Positions 21,855 to 33,336 of a DNA stretch of 64,000 nucleotides are shown one piece after another (within the stretch, counting starts at the first letter, position 1; every line of letters begins with the position of its first letter). Below the pieces are notes generated by a model. It did not search any database. It was not told the origin of the DNA and was given only the letters and a program-made list of their open reading frames with translations. Made by a program: the position numbers and the translations under genes. Location: the NCBI GenBank assembly GCA_020137815.1, contig CM035352.1:3107131-3171130 (forward strand), given 5' to 3'. Source of the DNA: Hormiphora californensis. Its lineage: Eukaryota > Ctenophora > Tentaculata > Cydippida > Pleurobrachiidae.

Positions 21855-24560
21855 TTTGCCAGGCTCAATGTCTTCCTCCCAACTCCCACGGCTGAAGGAT
21901 GCCATCCAGTTGCGGCATACCGACACAACCAACATTACCCACTACCAAGCACAGGTTTGCTATTTCACTGGACCACGGCAGCTCGACAGACACCACTAGA
22001 TAATTCTGGGTTGTCACTCCAAATGGTTTATTAAATCCATACCAAATGGTTTATTAAATCCTCTATTACTTTCCTTCTATCGCAGTTTTGTTTCAGAGTG
22101 CACTTGAGCTGAGGTTGGAGAGTATGGATGGAGATCCCAGAACTCTGAGCACTGGAATCAGTAGTCTCCCCAGCCCCGTCAGGGACGAGAGGTATTCAGG
22201 TATAATACATAGCACGTTCTGCCCCACCACGGCCCTTGATTTCAGTGATGTTGCCATGCAGTCTGCATGGCAACATGGCCCTCACTTATCCATAACTTTT
22301 CTAGCATGTCATTGCAGCCCAACAGTTTGTGCCCCCTCTCAGCTAGACAGCTAGTACTTACTACTTGTATTTATATTATCAGTGCCTTACAACAAATGCT
22401 AACAACTAACACTTCTAGATCCAGGAAACATAATGTTCGCCCAGTACCTGCAAAGGGATTCAGTAGAGTTATGCCGCGTTCTACAACACAGACCTGGTTC
22501 CGTACCTACCTCGTTTCTCTACCCAAAGGGCCCAAAGTGAGCTATTATATTCATGATACCAAATTATATTTTAAGTTAAATAGTTATAATAACACTGTAC
22601 ATTTCAGTCCAAGAACCTATCTCCAACTCCATTCTCGGTCATCTCGATCTCCTATTGGGTCCCGGCACTCAGCACGAAGTCGGTCAGCAGTACCCGCCAA
22701 AGTCATGGCAGTATCCTTCTCACCACCACCCGTGCCCCCAGCAACTGCCCCGCCCCAGACAAGAAACCGGCCAGTGAGGAGTGCTACAACAAGGAGGATT
22801 CAGATTCCAAATTCCTGCTCCCCGCGCGTACCCAGAAAGCATACTAGCCGGGTAGTGAACAACAGCTTCTGCAGACCACTTCCAGTGTCTTATAATGGGT
22901 TCCTGGTTGAAACCTGTACGGCGGCGCCATACTGATACCCCATTTGATTCTCAAATTGCGCTCAGATGGGGTCGCGGCGCCAGACAGGTTGAAACAGTAC
23001 GACTCCTGAGGGTGTGCTATTTTTTTCCCAACTCATAAATCAAATCCAATTTTCACAAAGTTTACCCCTAGAATGAGTTCCTACGATCATTCTAAAACAT
23101 TTGGTAAAAAAATTTTAGTCCTACCCTGGCCCAATTACGTGGGCCGATGTATGCCCATATATGGGCATATTCATATCAAAAAATGTTTTTTGGGGCGTTA
23201 TTTCGAAAAAAACCACACATATGAATCGCCTCATGAGAACCAGTACAACCATTATTTCCAGTATGCATCTTCAGAACTCCATTTTATAATGAAAAATTTA
23301 TTTTTTTTCATCTTTTTTTCTTGCACATTTTCCTACTTTGCAGTATTAGTGGAGACGAATTTTAACTTTTTGAGATTTTATTTGTCGGAAAGCAAATTCC
23401 GGTTGTAACCGACTAATTTTGACCTGCTGAACAAGATCCCGTTCATGAAAAAGCTCTCAAAATTGAAGAAAATGACCAAAATGAACATTTTTAGTCAAAA
23501 ATGAACATTTTTGGTCCAAAATGAACATGTTCAGGTCAAAAATGAACTTTGGCTAACATGATACACATCCATTCTGATCGGTATCAAACCGCTGAACACG
23601 ACCCTGACCATAAAAATTTGATATCAAGAACATGCCAAACACTGGTGTAAAACACAAATATTTTCCTTTTTTCGGTAAAAAAGTAAACTTTTTTAATCGC
23701 CTGGCCCACGTAATTGACATACACTACCCCAATTCCGATTTCAGGATGTAGTAGACAATTGTCCATAGTTTCATATCTACCATTAAACTATTAGTATTGG
23801 CCAAGTCGACAAAATTTTCACTTAGCACACCCTACTCCTCATGTACAAAGGATAGCCAAGTTTGGGATCCTATTCCTAAGACACAATCCAGTTGATATTT
23901 TGATGAGCAGCTTAGGATATCTATTTGTTTCTAAACTTTGCATGCTGGATTTTGACCGTATGAGTAGGTCACATAAAAACTTAGAAGATATCCGGCTTGT
24001 CTTCACTCTTCATTTCGAGGCCGTAAACCGGTAAAGTGCAATGCAATAAACCTGTGTTTGTTTTTCATGACTCTGTGGCCACTGTAAGTCTGAGAGTGGA
24101 AAAATTTTGAACATGAATTTTATTGTTAATTTATTTGAAATGTTGAGCTAGTAAAATGACTTTCAATTTTACTTGAGCGGTCCTGACCGTATTGAACTAC
24201 TTCAACTTCAACTCATAACAGCTTCAGCAGCGACACGAGAGGGTCCATCATGTTCAGAGGGAGAATGAGGATCAGGTGGTCAGTGGCACTGGGATTGACA
24301 TGTTCCCAGACTATCGGCTATCACACCGGTGTGAGCTTACACGAACGACGGACTTATACTTAGTATAAAGTAACTTAGCATGGCAAGACTGGGTCAGGGA
24401 CTCCGGACTCAGTGCAGTGGCTCAGTGGCTAGTGGCTCAGTGGCTCAGATACTGGGACTGGGACTGGGACTGGTACTGGGACTGGGACTGGAAGTGTGGG
24501 ACTGGGACTTGGAGTTGGACTAGTGTGGGACTGGGACTTGAAATTAAACTTGGACTTGAA
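21855..24560 (+). repeat. Long dispersed repeat, copy B
   Basis: Second copy of the 18818-20540 repeat, in direct orientation and about 3-4 kb downstream. It is interrupted by the element at 23008-23833. Its 3' segment (about 24045-24360) is very close to copy A and ends, like A, in a GGGACT microsatellite (24443-24535). Confidence 0.7.
23008..23833. mobile_element. Inserted element with ACTCCT target duplication
   Basis: The element is absent from copy A. Its ends are short inverted repeats (AGGGTGTGCTA left, TAGCACACCCT right), and ACTCCT is duplicated at 23002-23007 and 23834-23839. The interior is AT-rich with short repeats (AAAATGAACATTTTT several times, and CCCATATATGGGCATAT). It has no transposase. 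The terminal CAGGG-like end suggests hAT-type, but the duplication looks like 6 rather than 8 bp. Confidence 0.65.
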
Positions 24561-24837
24561 CTGAGATTGGGAGAATTTGTTGTTCACGCCTTACTAAACA
24601 AGGGAGAATCGAGATTGAGCTGTCAGCTGACACATTACGGAAAATTGGAAGAAGCGGAAAATTAATGAATACGCTGCAGTTAACCGCCGCGCGCGGAGAA
24701 CTAAAATGTTGCGCCGCGCATAATCTTAGAAAATTTCACATGTTTTTTAAAACTTGTTAAAAACTTGTTTTAAAAAATGTCTCTTGATCTGGCCAGCGTT
24801 AAAAACTGGGTGTTTACTGTTTCGTGAGTGCTGACAA

Positions 24838-24895
24838 ACGGTTTTTAGGGTTAGGGCTAAAGTAGGGTTAGGGGTTGGGTTGGGGTTAGGACTTG
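24838..24895 (+). repeat. Degenerate interstitial telomere-like repeat
   Basis: A run of TTAGGG-like units (TTTTTAGGGTTAGGGCTAAA, GTAGGGTTAGGGGTTGGG, TTGGGGTTAGG) lies about 125 bp upstream of the next gene. TTAGGG is the animal telomere unit, so this may be a scar of end repair or simple drift. Confidence 0.6.
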
Positions 24896-25018
24896 ACATT
24901 TCCTACTAGACAAACTTTGAATTAGCCAAAACGGCTGAGTGGTTTCAGGTTTGAGTGACTCCAATGTGCTAGGTTTTGTTCTCAAATCAATAACCGAAAT
25001 TCCCTACCCCAACTTCAG

Positions 25019-26338
25019 ATGTCAGATCCAGAACTCATGACAGTCGGCGAAGGCCTGGCATTCGGTTCGATCCACTATTCGTCTCTCCAAGACATCGAAA
25101 TAGCGGTGATCGCATTAAAAGAACTTTCTGCATTACTTGAAGAAGTTTATGATCTGCAAGAGGAGAGCATCCTTGATCGAATAGAGATGCACGGAGATAA
25201 GAAGATGGTCTATCTTATGAAATCACTTCTGTCGGAGAGAGATAGACTGCTTTTTGAAGATGGTATAGATTATTTTGGGAATAAGAGGAGCCAGTTTATC
25301 AACCAGTGTAGGGAAGTTTTCCATGGTCTCAGCCCCAAGGATTGGATAGCTGAGATACGACCTGAAAGGAAAAGTTCGTGTATTCCCAAACCAAACAGAA
25401 ATTCTGTATTTCAGGTATTAAGGGGGTGTTCTGTTAGTCTTTCTTGATAGGGAAACTACATTTTGAATATATTCCGTTTCTAGTTCATGTCCTATAGTTC
25501 ATACTTTATACAGTGTCAGGTAAGTCAAGTCCTCTCTCCTCCGCAGGATATAACATATATTGATTACGACAGCTGTGAAGATATCACTCTGGTTGTTAAG
25601 GTAACGAAACGCCTCGACAGAATCCTTCGTGACCAGTACTGCATCCGGAAATTTACCCTACACAGCAAGGTCCAAGCTCTCCCTGAGTGTGACCTGAAAA
25701 GGAAAACTCTTAGCTTAGTGGGTGTTGGTGCACCGATATTAGAGGAACGGGACACTAACAATCTCCCTCATCGAGAGTGGTATATTAAAATGGCCCGGTA
25801 TGTCCTCTACTACTTGACAGAGGGTGACATCCTGAATATTGAGTCTGTGTCCCAGCAAAACCTGACAACTTCTAACAACCTCACGGAGTCCACATTCACA
25901 ATCCCAGCCCAGCCGGGACATAGAGCGGCCAGTTATGCAACTTATGACATGCTGACAAGTCACGACGAACAGTCCAGTACCAATTACACATTTGAGGAAG
26001 GTGGAGGGAGGTTTGGGGATGCAGGGAGGTTTGATACCTCAACTAGGATGAGTGAGATGCCTCTTAGTCCACCACCGGAACAGTTTCGGTATCCAGTAGG
26101 GTCAGGTAAATACCATCCCGTTATGGAATCACCGGGTCGCTCAAGGAAGCTAAGTATCGATGTGATCGCCCCCACGGACGCGGAAAGGGCTAAAAAGTTG
26201 AGGAGAGAAATCCGATTGGCGGAACGAAACTCGCGGTGCATCAGATGTTGTAGAAACTTTTTAATTGCGATGGTGGTGGCTGGGGCAACACTCGGTATTG
26301 CATATCTCATATTGAAACAATTCACAGGCATAATTTGA
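25019..26338 (+). CDS. Tail-anchored protein, family not recognised
   Basis: Two exons, 25019-25414 and 25547-26338, join in phase to 395 residues. The first 130 residues are predicted mostly helical and rich in acidic/leucine patterns (LKELSALLEEVYDL, KKMVYLMKSLLSERDRLLFE), similar in feel to small helical adaptor domains. The middle is Ser/Pro/Thr-rich and probably disordered. A basic stretch (AERAKKLRREIRLAERNSR) leads to a single membrane segment at about 369-391 and a 4-residue tail, the hallmark of post-translational tail anchoring in ER or mitochondrial outer membrane. CCCTACCCCAACTTCAG directly before the ATG resembles a splice acceptor, so a 5'UTR or coding exon may lie upstream. RABL3 follows 249 bp downstream on the same strand. 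Confidence 0.75.
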
Positions 26339-26587
26339 AGCATTTTTATCTCACAATCACAATTTAACCGATGTTTTAGCTTTTTGATTGAAACTATTTT
26401 ATACCAGAGTTTATTTTACCCAGATACATTAGTCTTTTATCTCTGTACACTTGTTATGTAATCTGTATTAGGAATGATTTGATCTGTTTTTATAAAAGAT
26501 TCCGTGTTTTCCTTGAATGTATCCAGTATCAGACAAATTGTTACATAATATCCTATTTCTGTATAGTACAAAGACAATCATGGTAAA

Positions 26588-27620
26588 ATGACAGATACAA
26601 CAGAAAAACTTCGTGTGCTAGTACTTGGTAAGTTGTTAGCACTTTCTAGTTCAATCTAGATTTAGTACAACAAGTACTACAACTTCCCAAATCGATATCT
26701 AAACGATCTAAAGCCTTTCAAAAATCAACATACCCTATTTTCCCTCTTTCGTGTTAACTCGTTTAAAACAGGTTTTGAGCAGTTCAAATAGTCCTCTCTT
26801 TCCAGGTGATTCGGGTGTGGGCAAGTCCTCTCTGGTCAGCTTGATAGAGGACGGGCCCCAGAAGTCTCAGTGGACGGTAGGGTGTAATGTGGAGGTCATT
26901 CTACATGAAACACCCGGTAAGTCGGGGCTGATACCTCCTATTAACCTGCTATACACACCGATTTAGAGCTGTTACTCTCTGGGCACTGTTGTCAAAATCA
27001 AACTCCCCGTTTTATGATTGCATCAGTACTTTCCCCGCACCAAGATTAACACCACTCTCTATCTCCCGACAGAGTTTTCAGAGTTTATAGAGCTGTGGGA
27101 TATCGGGGGAAGTGTGGTTCACGAGAATAGTCGGAGTGTTTTCTACCGAAACCAATACCATGGTCTCATCTTGGTGCACGACCTTACCAACAGTAAGAGC
27201 TATACCAACATGATAAAGTGGGCCCTGGAGTATGTCAACGGGGGGACAACACGCCGACGAATGACGAGAGAAGCAGAGTCGAACCTCCTGAAACAAATTG
27301 AAATCCCCAAGTTGGTGGTGGGTACAAAACAGGATCATTTGTGGAGTAGGAGCAGATACAGCGCGGATCGGACGGGGCTGATGGCTGACCTAGGAGCACA
27401 GAGTATCAGTGTGAATTGTGTGGAGCCCGCCCAGTATAGAGGCAGTTACCAGGAGCAGCAGATTTCAAACTTTCTCACGCAGGTCGTGAGACACAAAAGA
27501 CAGGCTTCCAACCGGTTTAACCGGCCATTTCGGACTAGTAACAGTGTGAGTCCTACTACTAGTGGTAGTGGCAGCACTAAGGGCATGTTTTCATCTTTTG
27601 ACCTTGGGTTTTCCTTCTAA
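26588..27620 (+). CDS. RABL3: Rab-like small GTPase RABL3
   Basis: Three exons, 26588-26627, 26806-26916 and 27073-27620, join in phase to 232 residues; human RABL3 is 236. The P-loop is GDSGVGKS (14-21). The effector region has WTVGCNVEV, the G3 site is the family-typical WDIGG (59-63), and G4 is GTKQD (134-138) rather than NKxD, as in RABL3. The C-terminus is Ser/Gly-rich and lacks a prenylated cysteine, also as in RABL3. The family binds GTP/GDP, dimerises and has been linked to Ras-pathway prenylation chaperoning and cell proliferation. Exon borders are canonical GT-AG. Start and stop are both well supported. Confidence 0.93.
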
Positions 27621-28055
27621 AAAAGTGTTGTTGTGTATTTGTTGTCTGTAAAATTCCATGTGTGTAGTTATATTGAATGAAATACTGAGTATATGTCTGT
27701 GTTCCCGAAATCGCGTTCCTGAAATATCTTACATTCCTTATAGGATCGTCATGATGAATGTGATCTAACACACAAAAACACGCCCCCACTCAACAACTCG
27801 ATAATCTACTACCTGGAGGACCTGAAGACGACGCAGTAGAGAGGTATGTGTTGTGTTGTGTACCGTGCGGGCCACCTGCTGTCACACTTTTGTGGAGTCA
27901 TGTTTGTAACGCGCGATAAGACGACTGTGATCTAAAACGCGCGCAACTCACTCACCCGTTCCAGCAATCGTCAGTCAATCTCACATTTTGTCTAAAATTT
28001 CAAATAGAAACAATCCTTGTGAGTTGATAATCATATTAATTTTCCTACACATATC
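27621..28055. other. Convergent intergenic spacer
   Basis: Separates the 3' ends of RABL3 and the minus-strand GPCR. There is no gene and no clear AATAAA. GC-rich ACGCGCGATAAG and AACGCGCGCAAC motifs lie near 27910-27946. Confidence 0.4.
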
Positions 28056-29192
28056 TCATATCAATGAATCTAAACATTCTCGGATTGTACGTAAGGGCTG
28101 CGAGTTATCACTCTCGGTGACAGACAGGGCGAGGGGAATGGCGACTGCACGGTTAGTAGTCGCATTATTAAAAGTTTTCAACGCTGTACTTCCATTACCA
28201 TTGTTCGCTCCACACGAGATCAACCCAGCTACATGCCGTCTAAATGCAGTTGTCCTCCACAGATAAACGAGGGGGTTGAGTGCAGAGTTAAGGACCACTG
28301 TGAAGACAGCAACGCTTGTCGTGTAGTAGGGTGACTCCCTCATCAACAACTGGGTTGAGGGTGATAAGTGTCACCCAACCATTGATATACATGCTTATCA
28401 GCGCCTGGTTAAGACACGGTGGTATGTTTAGCACTATGTAGAGGGCTGTGAATATGAGGATTGTGACCGTTACTGTCATGGAATCCCGGGATAACCGTCG
28501 CGAGGGAAGGTGAAGGATAACAAGGGTGACCAGGCTGGAACCGAGGATTGGGATGATTAGAGAATACTGCTCAAAGTTGAATATGTTCCTGTAGATGCTG
28601 TTCTTAGTGCCATTCAGGAAATCTTTGCTGAAAAAGGCGCACAGCCCGTAGGTTGGGATCACGCTATATCCGTGATTTCCGTACTCGTTCTCCATGTAGA
28701 ATGGGAATACATCCCTGTACCGTTACTGCCGCCCAATAGAACAGAACAACCCACACCAGCACCCATTTCTTTAGATACATCTTGGCAAAAGGGAATGTAA
28801 TGCAGATACTTCTTGTTATGCTCAGGACAGCCACCATGAATATACTCATTAGTGTTGAGGTATACCAGAGAAGACCCCAAATGTTACAAAAAGTGGGGTT
28901 ATCCATCAGTGATCCGCCCCGGGTGTTATTGGTAAATATGGCTGATGAATGGGAGAATTAGAAGAGAGATGATGAGATCAAAAACAGCAATGAAGATGTA
29001 AATAACATTGGCTATGTCCTTTTTCCTGCTCAGAAAGAATTGGAGGGCGATTGCGTTACCGATGGTGCCCACCGCTCCACACACGAGGCAGAAGCAGAAG
29101 CAGGCTATCTCGGCGATGGGGTTGATTCCGTCTGGGATGAAGTAGGGAGTGGAGTAGGTTGAGAGAGGGGGCGATGTGGTAGAGTTAACCAT
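28056..29192 (-). pseudogene. Rhodopsin-type GPCR with three single-base frame breaks
   Basis: A rhodopsin-family receptor can be followed through one exon, but the frame changes three times: near 28930 (after HIY), near 28714 (after TVQ) and near 28368 (after ITL). Each break is repaired by ignoring one extra base, always in the same direction. The N-terminus starts MVNSTTSPP with an N-glycosylation site. TM1 has the GTIGNAIALQF asparagine. A conserved Cys lies before TM3 (NPTFCNIWG), a DRY-equivalent SITRSICITF follows TM3, and TM7 holds LNPLVYLWR, then a Ser/Thr-rich tail. So all seven helices are kept. It may be a young pseudogene or an intact gene with consensus insertions. Confidence 0.75.
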
Positions 29193-29902
29193 GGCTATGT
29201 GGGAAGAGGTCCGGGTTAGGGGTCACTTGCCTGGCTAGACTGTCTTTCGCACACTCCGGGGTTGAATAAAAAACAAGTGGTCACAATGTTATCATGTAAA
29301 GAGGTATGTCTTGTGTCGCCATGGGATGGGAAGTAGTTAATTCAGGGGGTAGTATCAACTAGGTATTAACTAAAAGGGTATTAAAGTCCATGAAATCTCA
29401 AACATTTTTCATCAAGGAACTTTAGTTTGAAACATTCGACAACATGTTGCAATCATACATACTTTCTACTAATGATAAAGAACAATAACAGGATAGTCCG
29501 GGGGAGAGGGGACAATATATGTAGTACACTAATTATATAATTGCTAGAAGTGCATGAATATTCAATTTGAAATAGAGAAACAATGTGCATCAATTTAAGT
29601 CGGGAAGATCTGTGTCTCTGTACGCCTCATAGGCAAAGCAAGCCGCAAGGAATGTGTGACCACACACATGCAAATTTAGTGTTAGGGAATACCCCACCCT
29701 CTCAAATGAATATGGGGATATTACGTCACAACACACTGACGTAGAACCATCACTCTATGTGGTGCCTCTATTATACCCGCCGCTGGCATACTATCTACTA
29801 CTAGATATTATCTTTATTGAGTAGGATACAAATACAATTTAAACAAACAAGGCTCTTAAAGTGTTGTTTATCATCATCACTACTACTCATGTCATAGCAT
29901 TA
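29193..29902. other. Upstream region of the minus-strand GPCR
   Basis: No gene seen. It presumably contains the promoter of the minus-strand receptor. Confidence 0.35.
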
Positions 29903-30083
29903 CACGGTCGCTTGTAGTGGGAAAACGGTAATGGAAAACGGAGATACAGTAAGACGACACGCAACTGTGACCAATCAGGCCGCTAGTACGTGCTGAACAC
30001 ATGCACTTTTTGCCGCGTGTTATGCAACGTGCGTGTCTCCTTACTGTATTTCCATTACGGTAATTTGACTACAAGCAGCACTG
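29903..30083. mobile_element. Short TA-flanked inverted-repeat element (MITE)
   Basis: The inverted ends (CACGGTCGCTTGTAGT left; ACTACAAGCAGCACTG right) continue into a mirrored ACGGTAATGGAAA...GACACGC block. TA lies on each side. At 181 bp it is non-autonomous. A shortened copy lies at 50813-50845. The Tc1/mariner-like assignment rests on TA and the CA-start only. Confidence 0.7.
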
Positions 30084-30535
30084 TAATTCACACTATACTA
30101 AAACTAAAAGTAAAGACCGGCTAAAATATACTCAGCCATCAAATTGTCTGGGCCTACGACGGACGACCCTAATAACAAAATTAGGTCCACAATGTGTGAG
30201 GGACGTAGAAGATTTCAAGAGAAAAATGGGTCTAAATTTGATGAAATAGAGGCTTTCATAAGATGAATTTAGGAGCAAGAATATATTAGACAAGTTGTGG
30301 AGTTCTCGGACCATTATATATGACTTATACAATTTGTCACGACCATTATGCAGTGGAGCTGTCAAAGTCGTAGAATGGTAATATTATAATGGCTCACAGA
30401 GGGAAGTCTCCACACGTGACATTTCCGTCCAATAATGTGGCAAATAGGGAAAAGGGAATATACGTGCCAGTGGTTACCTCATACCACTTCATAAAATACT
30501 CCATAGCGATGAAGGTGCACTTCGAATTGGTAGTA

Positions 30536-30676
30536 CAGTCGGACCCCGATTTACCGGCACCCTCGGTGGAAAGGGTTTTGCCCGGTATATCGGGGTGCCC
30601 GGTATATCGGGGCAAAATACCGTCAATTTCCTATATCGGGGGAAGATTATCCTCCCGGTAAATCGGGGTCCGACTG
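30536..30676. mobile_element. 141-bp TA-flanked MITE, pogo/Tigger-like ends
   Basis: Perfect 22-bp inverted ends begin CAGTCGGACCCCGATTTACC, with TA on both sides. The interior repeats CCCGGTATATCGGGG, so most of the element folds on itself. A decayed copy lies at about 36450-36581. The CAGTCGGACCCCG start resembles pogo/Tigger terminal repeats of the Tc1/mariner group. Confidence 0.8.
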
Positions 30677-31704
30677 TACCTATATATAATGTAGAGGTCG
30701 AATGGAAAGAAGCCACCGCGGGATACTAACCAATGAGCTTCCTTTCTGAAAGTCCTCTGACTTAGGAACTGACAAGGAAAGAGAATCCTTATGACACACC
30801 CATTATATTAAAGTAATATGTAACTGGTACAACTGATATAATGTGGCCATCACGTTGTCTAATACGCTATTTGCAACGTGAATGTATATCTGTTAAAATC
30901 AGATTCACAATTAGTCGGCACGAGAAAGGGCATGGTTTTGAGTTGGGCACGTCGCGCCCCCCATGTTCGCGCGCCCGTAGGGCGATCCCCTCACATAGGG
31001 GGCACAGTCACGACTAGGGCACTCGTAGAATGCTTCGTTCTGCTAAACGGCGCTAGTTAGCGTTTTAATTTTTGGATTTTCTGATCGGTCATGTTCTAAA
31101 TGAATGCAACGAACATGTCTCGATTTGAAACTCTCAAAAACCGTGGCGTAATCGCCGATTTGCTCAAATCGGTTTTTTGGCAATTACGGGAGAACGGAAT
31201 ATCCATAATATCCCAAATTCTGGGATATGTTAGAGGAGACAATTTGACACCTTCTTGTCGAAGGATTTGTCTCTTATTCTTCTGGTCTTCAACTGACGGC
31301 CATTTGAATTAATTTGACCTCTCTTCCCCCGACCCTTAGTCCCACTAAACGACAGCTTTATAAGTAACCATCTTTTTTTCCCAGGTAGAGAATCCCTTGA
31401 ACTGGTGCAACGTATAGGTGAATAAGCCAGAAACGATTTCTGGACAGAGGAATCGACTCTCAAAGTTGGATGATTTCAAACAGTGATTGGACTTTTTGGG
31501 ACACTTTGACTTTAAAAAGAGTGATACATTTATCATTTTCCGACATAATTTTACCTAATTTGACCAACTAAAGTGTTTAATTAATCGTTAATTGCTTAAT
31601 TAAGAAAATCGGACGCGCAAATATACAAACGCGCTTGTTTTGGACAGAAATTGCGCGCGCTGAAGAATCTTCAAAGTGAATCGTGACGGCGCGAACTGAA
31701 AAAG
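30677..31704. other. Gene-free spacer
   Basis: I see no gene or repeat I can define here. Confidence 0.35.
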
Positions 31705-32199
31705 TTGCGCGGTTTTTTTTTCGAAACTCGACCAGGACCCATCCTCTTAACCCGTTCTAAGGGCCTGCAGCAAAGACAAAACTACGACCTACAGAAAGTT
31801 CAGAACAGTGCGACACGATACATTTATGGGAAAAGAGGAAAACGCGGTGTAACAAAACTTCGCATGAAATCACACTTCTTGCCTGTGAAACAGCGAATAG
31901 AGTACAAAATTTGCTTGATGGTATACAAGACCCTTCATGATCAATCCCCTCCATACATGTCTGAGTTGTTAGTGAAGCGGCGTCAGAAAGTGAAATCACT
32001 TCGAGTGGATAATGACGTCACCGCTCTGAAAGAGGTGCGGAGGAGTGAGTACCACTACGAAAACACTAGAGGCGCTTTCAGTATTGCTGCACCTAAATTA
32101 TGGAATCAGCTACCACGATCAATCCGGGACTCAGAATCCCTTACTACGTTTAAAACATCCCTGAAGACGCACTTGTTCTTTAGAGCATACAACCAATGA
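31705..32199 (+). pseudogene. LINE reverse transcriptase 3' stub
   Basis: This encodes the last 150 or so residues of a CR1/L2-like ORF2, downstream of the catalytic core. Landmarks are LQKVQNSATRYIYG, HFLPVKQRIEYKI with CLMVYKTLHD, and AFSIAAPKLWNQLPRSIRDS, a common C-terminal signature. It stops at 32199 after HLFFRAYNQ. No motif A to C remains, so it is a strongly 5'-truncated insertion of a family different from the LINE at 14.5 kb. Confidence 0.8.
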
Positions 32200-32355
32200 T
32201 CGGCAAAATAATCCTCACTTCCCTACATTTGGTACATCCACATGGATTCCTGAGTAACTACTGTCTCCAACTCCTATTCCTGATTCCTGGGCTCCCTTTT
32301 TCTCGTGTATCCCCTACTGAGCAGGATCAGGGACCTAAACCATTGAAACATCCAG

Positions 32356-33336
32356 GGGTGGTGGTATCAAGCTACCCTTCCCTCCTGGCCCCTTCACCCC
32401 TCCCCACCCCATGGGGATGAAGGGAATGCCACCAAACTTCATGGTTCGCCCCCACCATTTTGCCAAAGGAATACCCCCGGTATGTAGATGTCATTTTACT
32501 ACATGTTACTAGACCCTTGATTGGTTTCCCTAGTTTGTATCCCCATCCCCCCACTATCACCTGTGTCATCCCTCTCTAACCCACACTCTAATTCCAGTCT
32601 ACCCGACAAATTTCCTCCCAACTACTGATGCAAGAACTGATGCACAGCAACAAGCCCAGTCCTACCTTCAACCACCACATCCAGCCGGTACGTGATCTCA
32701 TCCCCATCCCCTCACTCTGGTAGGTGATAGTTTTGTTTCTTAGTTAAAGTCCACCTGGGATTTATACATAAACTAAAGATATATTAAGCACTGCCATTGC
32801 AACTATTTTAGAACCCCTTCTACTCATCCCCTTGCCCTATCTCCAGGTAAACAAATATGAGTTTAGAAATCTGGTGTTGAGGTGACATGACAGCTGTGAG
32901 ATGACAAGAGGGAATGGTGGGTGTGCCAGTGTCAGCTCTGTAAAACGGTAGGCATCAATGAAGTTATACCAAATTATATGTAATGCACAATGCACATGTG
33001 TATACTCACAGTATTTTTACACAGTACAGTTATACACAGTATAACAGTACACACATACGTCATACATCTGATACATGTATTACCAACACTGCGGGTTCAT
33101 CACCAAGGGAATCTCAAAACACAGTGGTTCACCAAGTTTACAATGCAACTGTTTCGGGAGATAGTTTTGGTGTTATGGGTCTTACGCAGCATGTTGAGAA
33201 TTTATATATATTTGCCATTTGCTAACCTACTCTTGACGTTATATCTGTAACCCACACACTCAATTCCAGGTGTTCAACGGTTGTCCTTCTCAAAAATAGT
33301 CCATCAGAGGATAACTACTATCTCAGACCCTGCTAG
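32356..33336 (+). CDS. Possible four-exon gene fragment, Pro/Met-rich
   Basis: Four stretches with GT-AG borders join in phase: 32356-32479, 32598-32687, 32847-32881 and 33270-33336 (TAG stop). They read GGGIKLPFPPGPFTPPHPMG and PNFMVRPHHFAKGIPP, then SSQLLMQELMHSNKPSP, then VNKYEFRNLVL and a short tail. The first acceptor is TTGAAACATCCAG and the first donor CCG|GTATGT. Because the DNA is C-rich, exons 1 and 2 are also open in a second frame, and joining them directly to exon 4 in that frame is also possible. No family recognised and no start found. This is a model for testing rather than a settled gene. Confidence 0.3.

Noticed and set aside
16504-25000. Short open frames of 60-220 codons across the A/B repeats
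   Set aside because: None is preserved between copy A and copy B, and none shows a family motif.
28056-29192. Programmed +1 frameshifting in the GPCR
   Set aside because: The three shift sites (TACCAATAA, CAGGGATGT, CTCAACCCA) share no slippery motif or common stop. Consensus error or decay is simpler.
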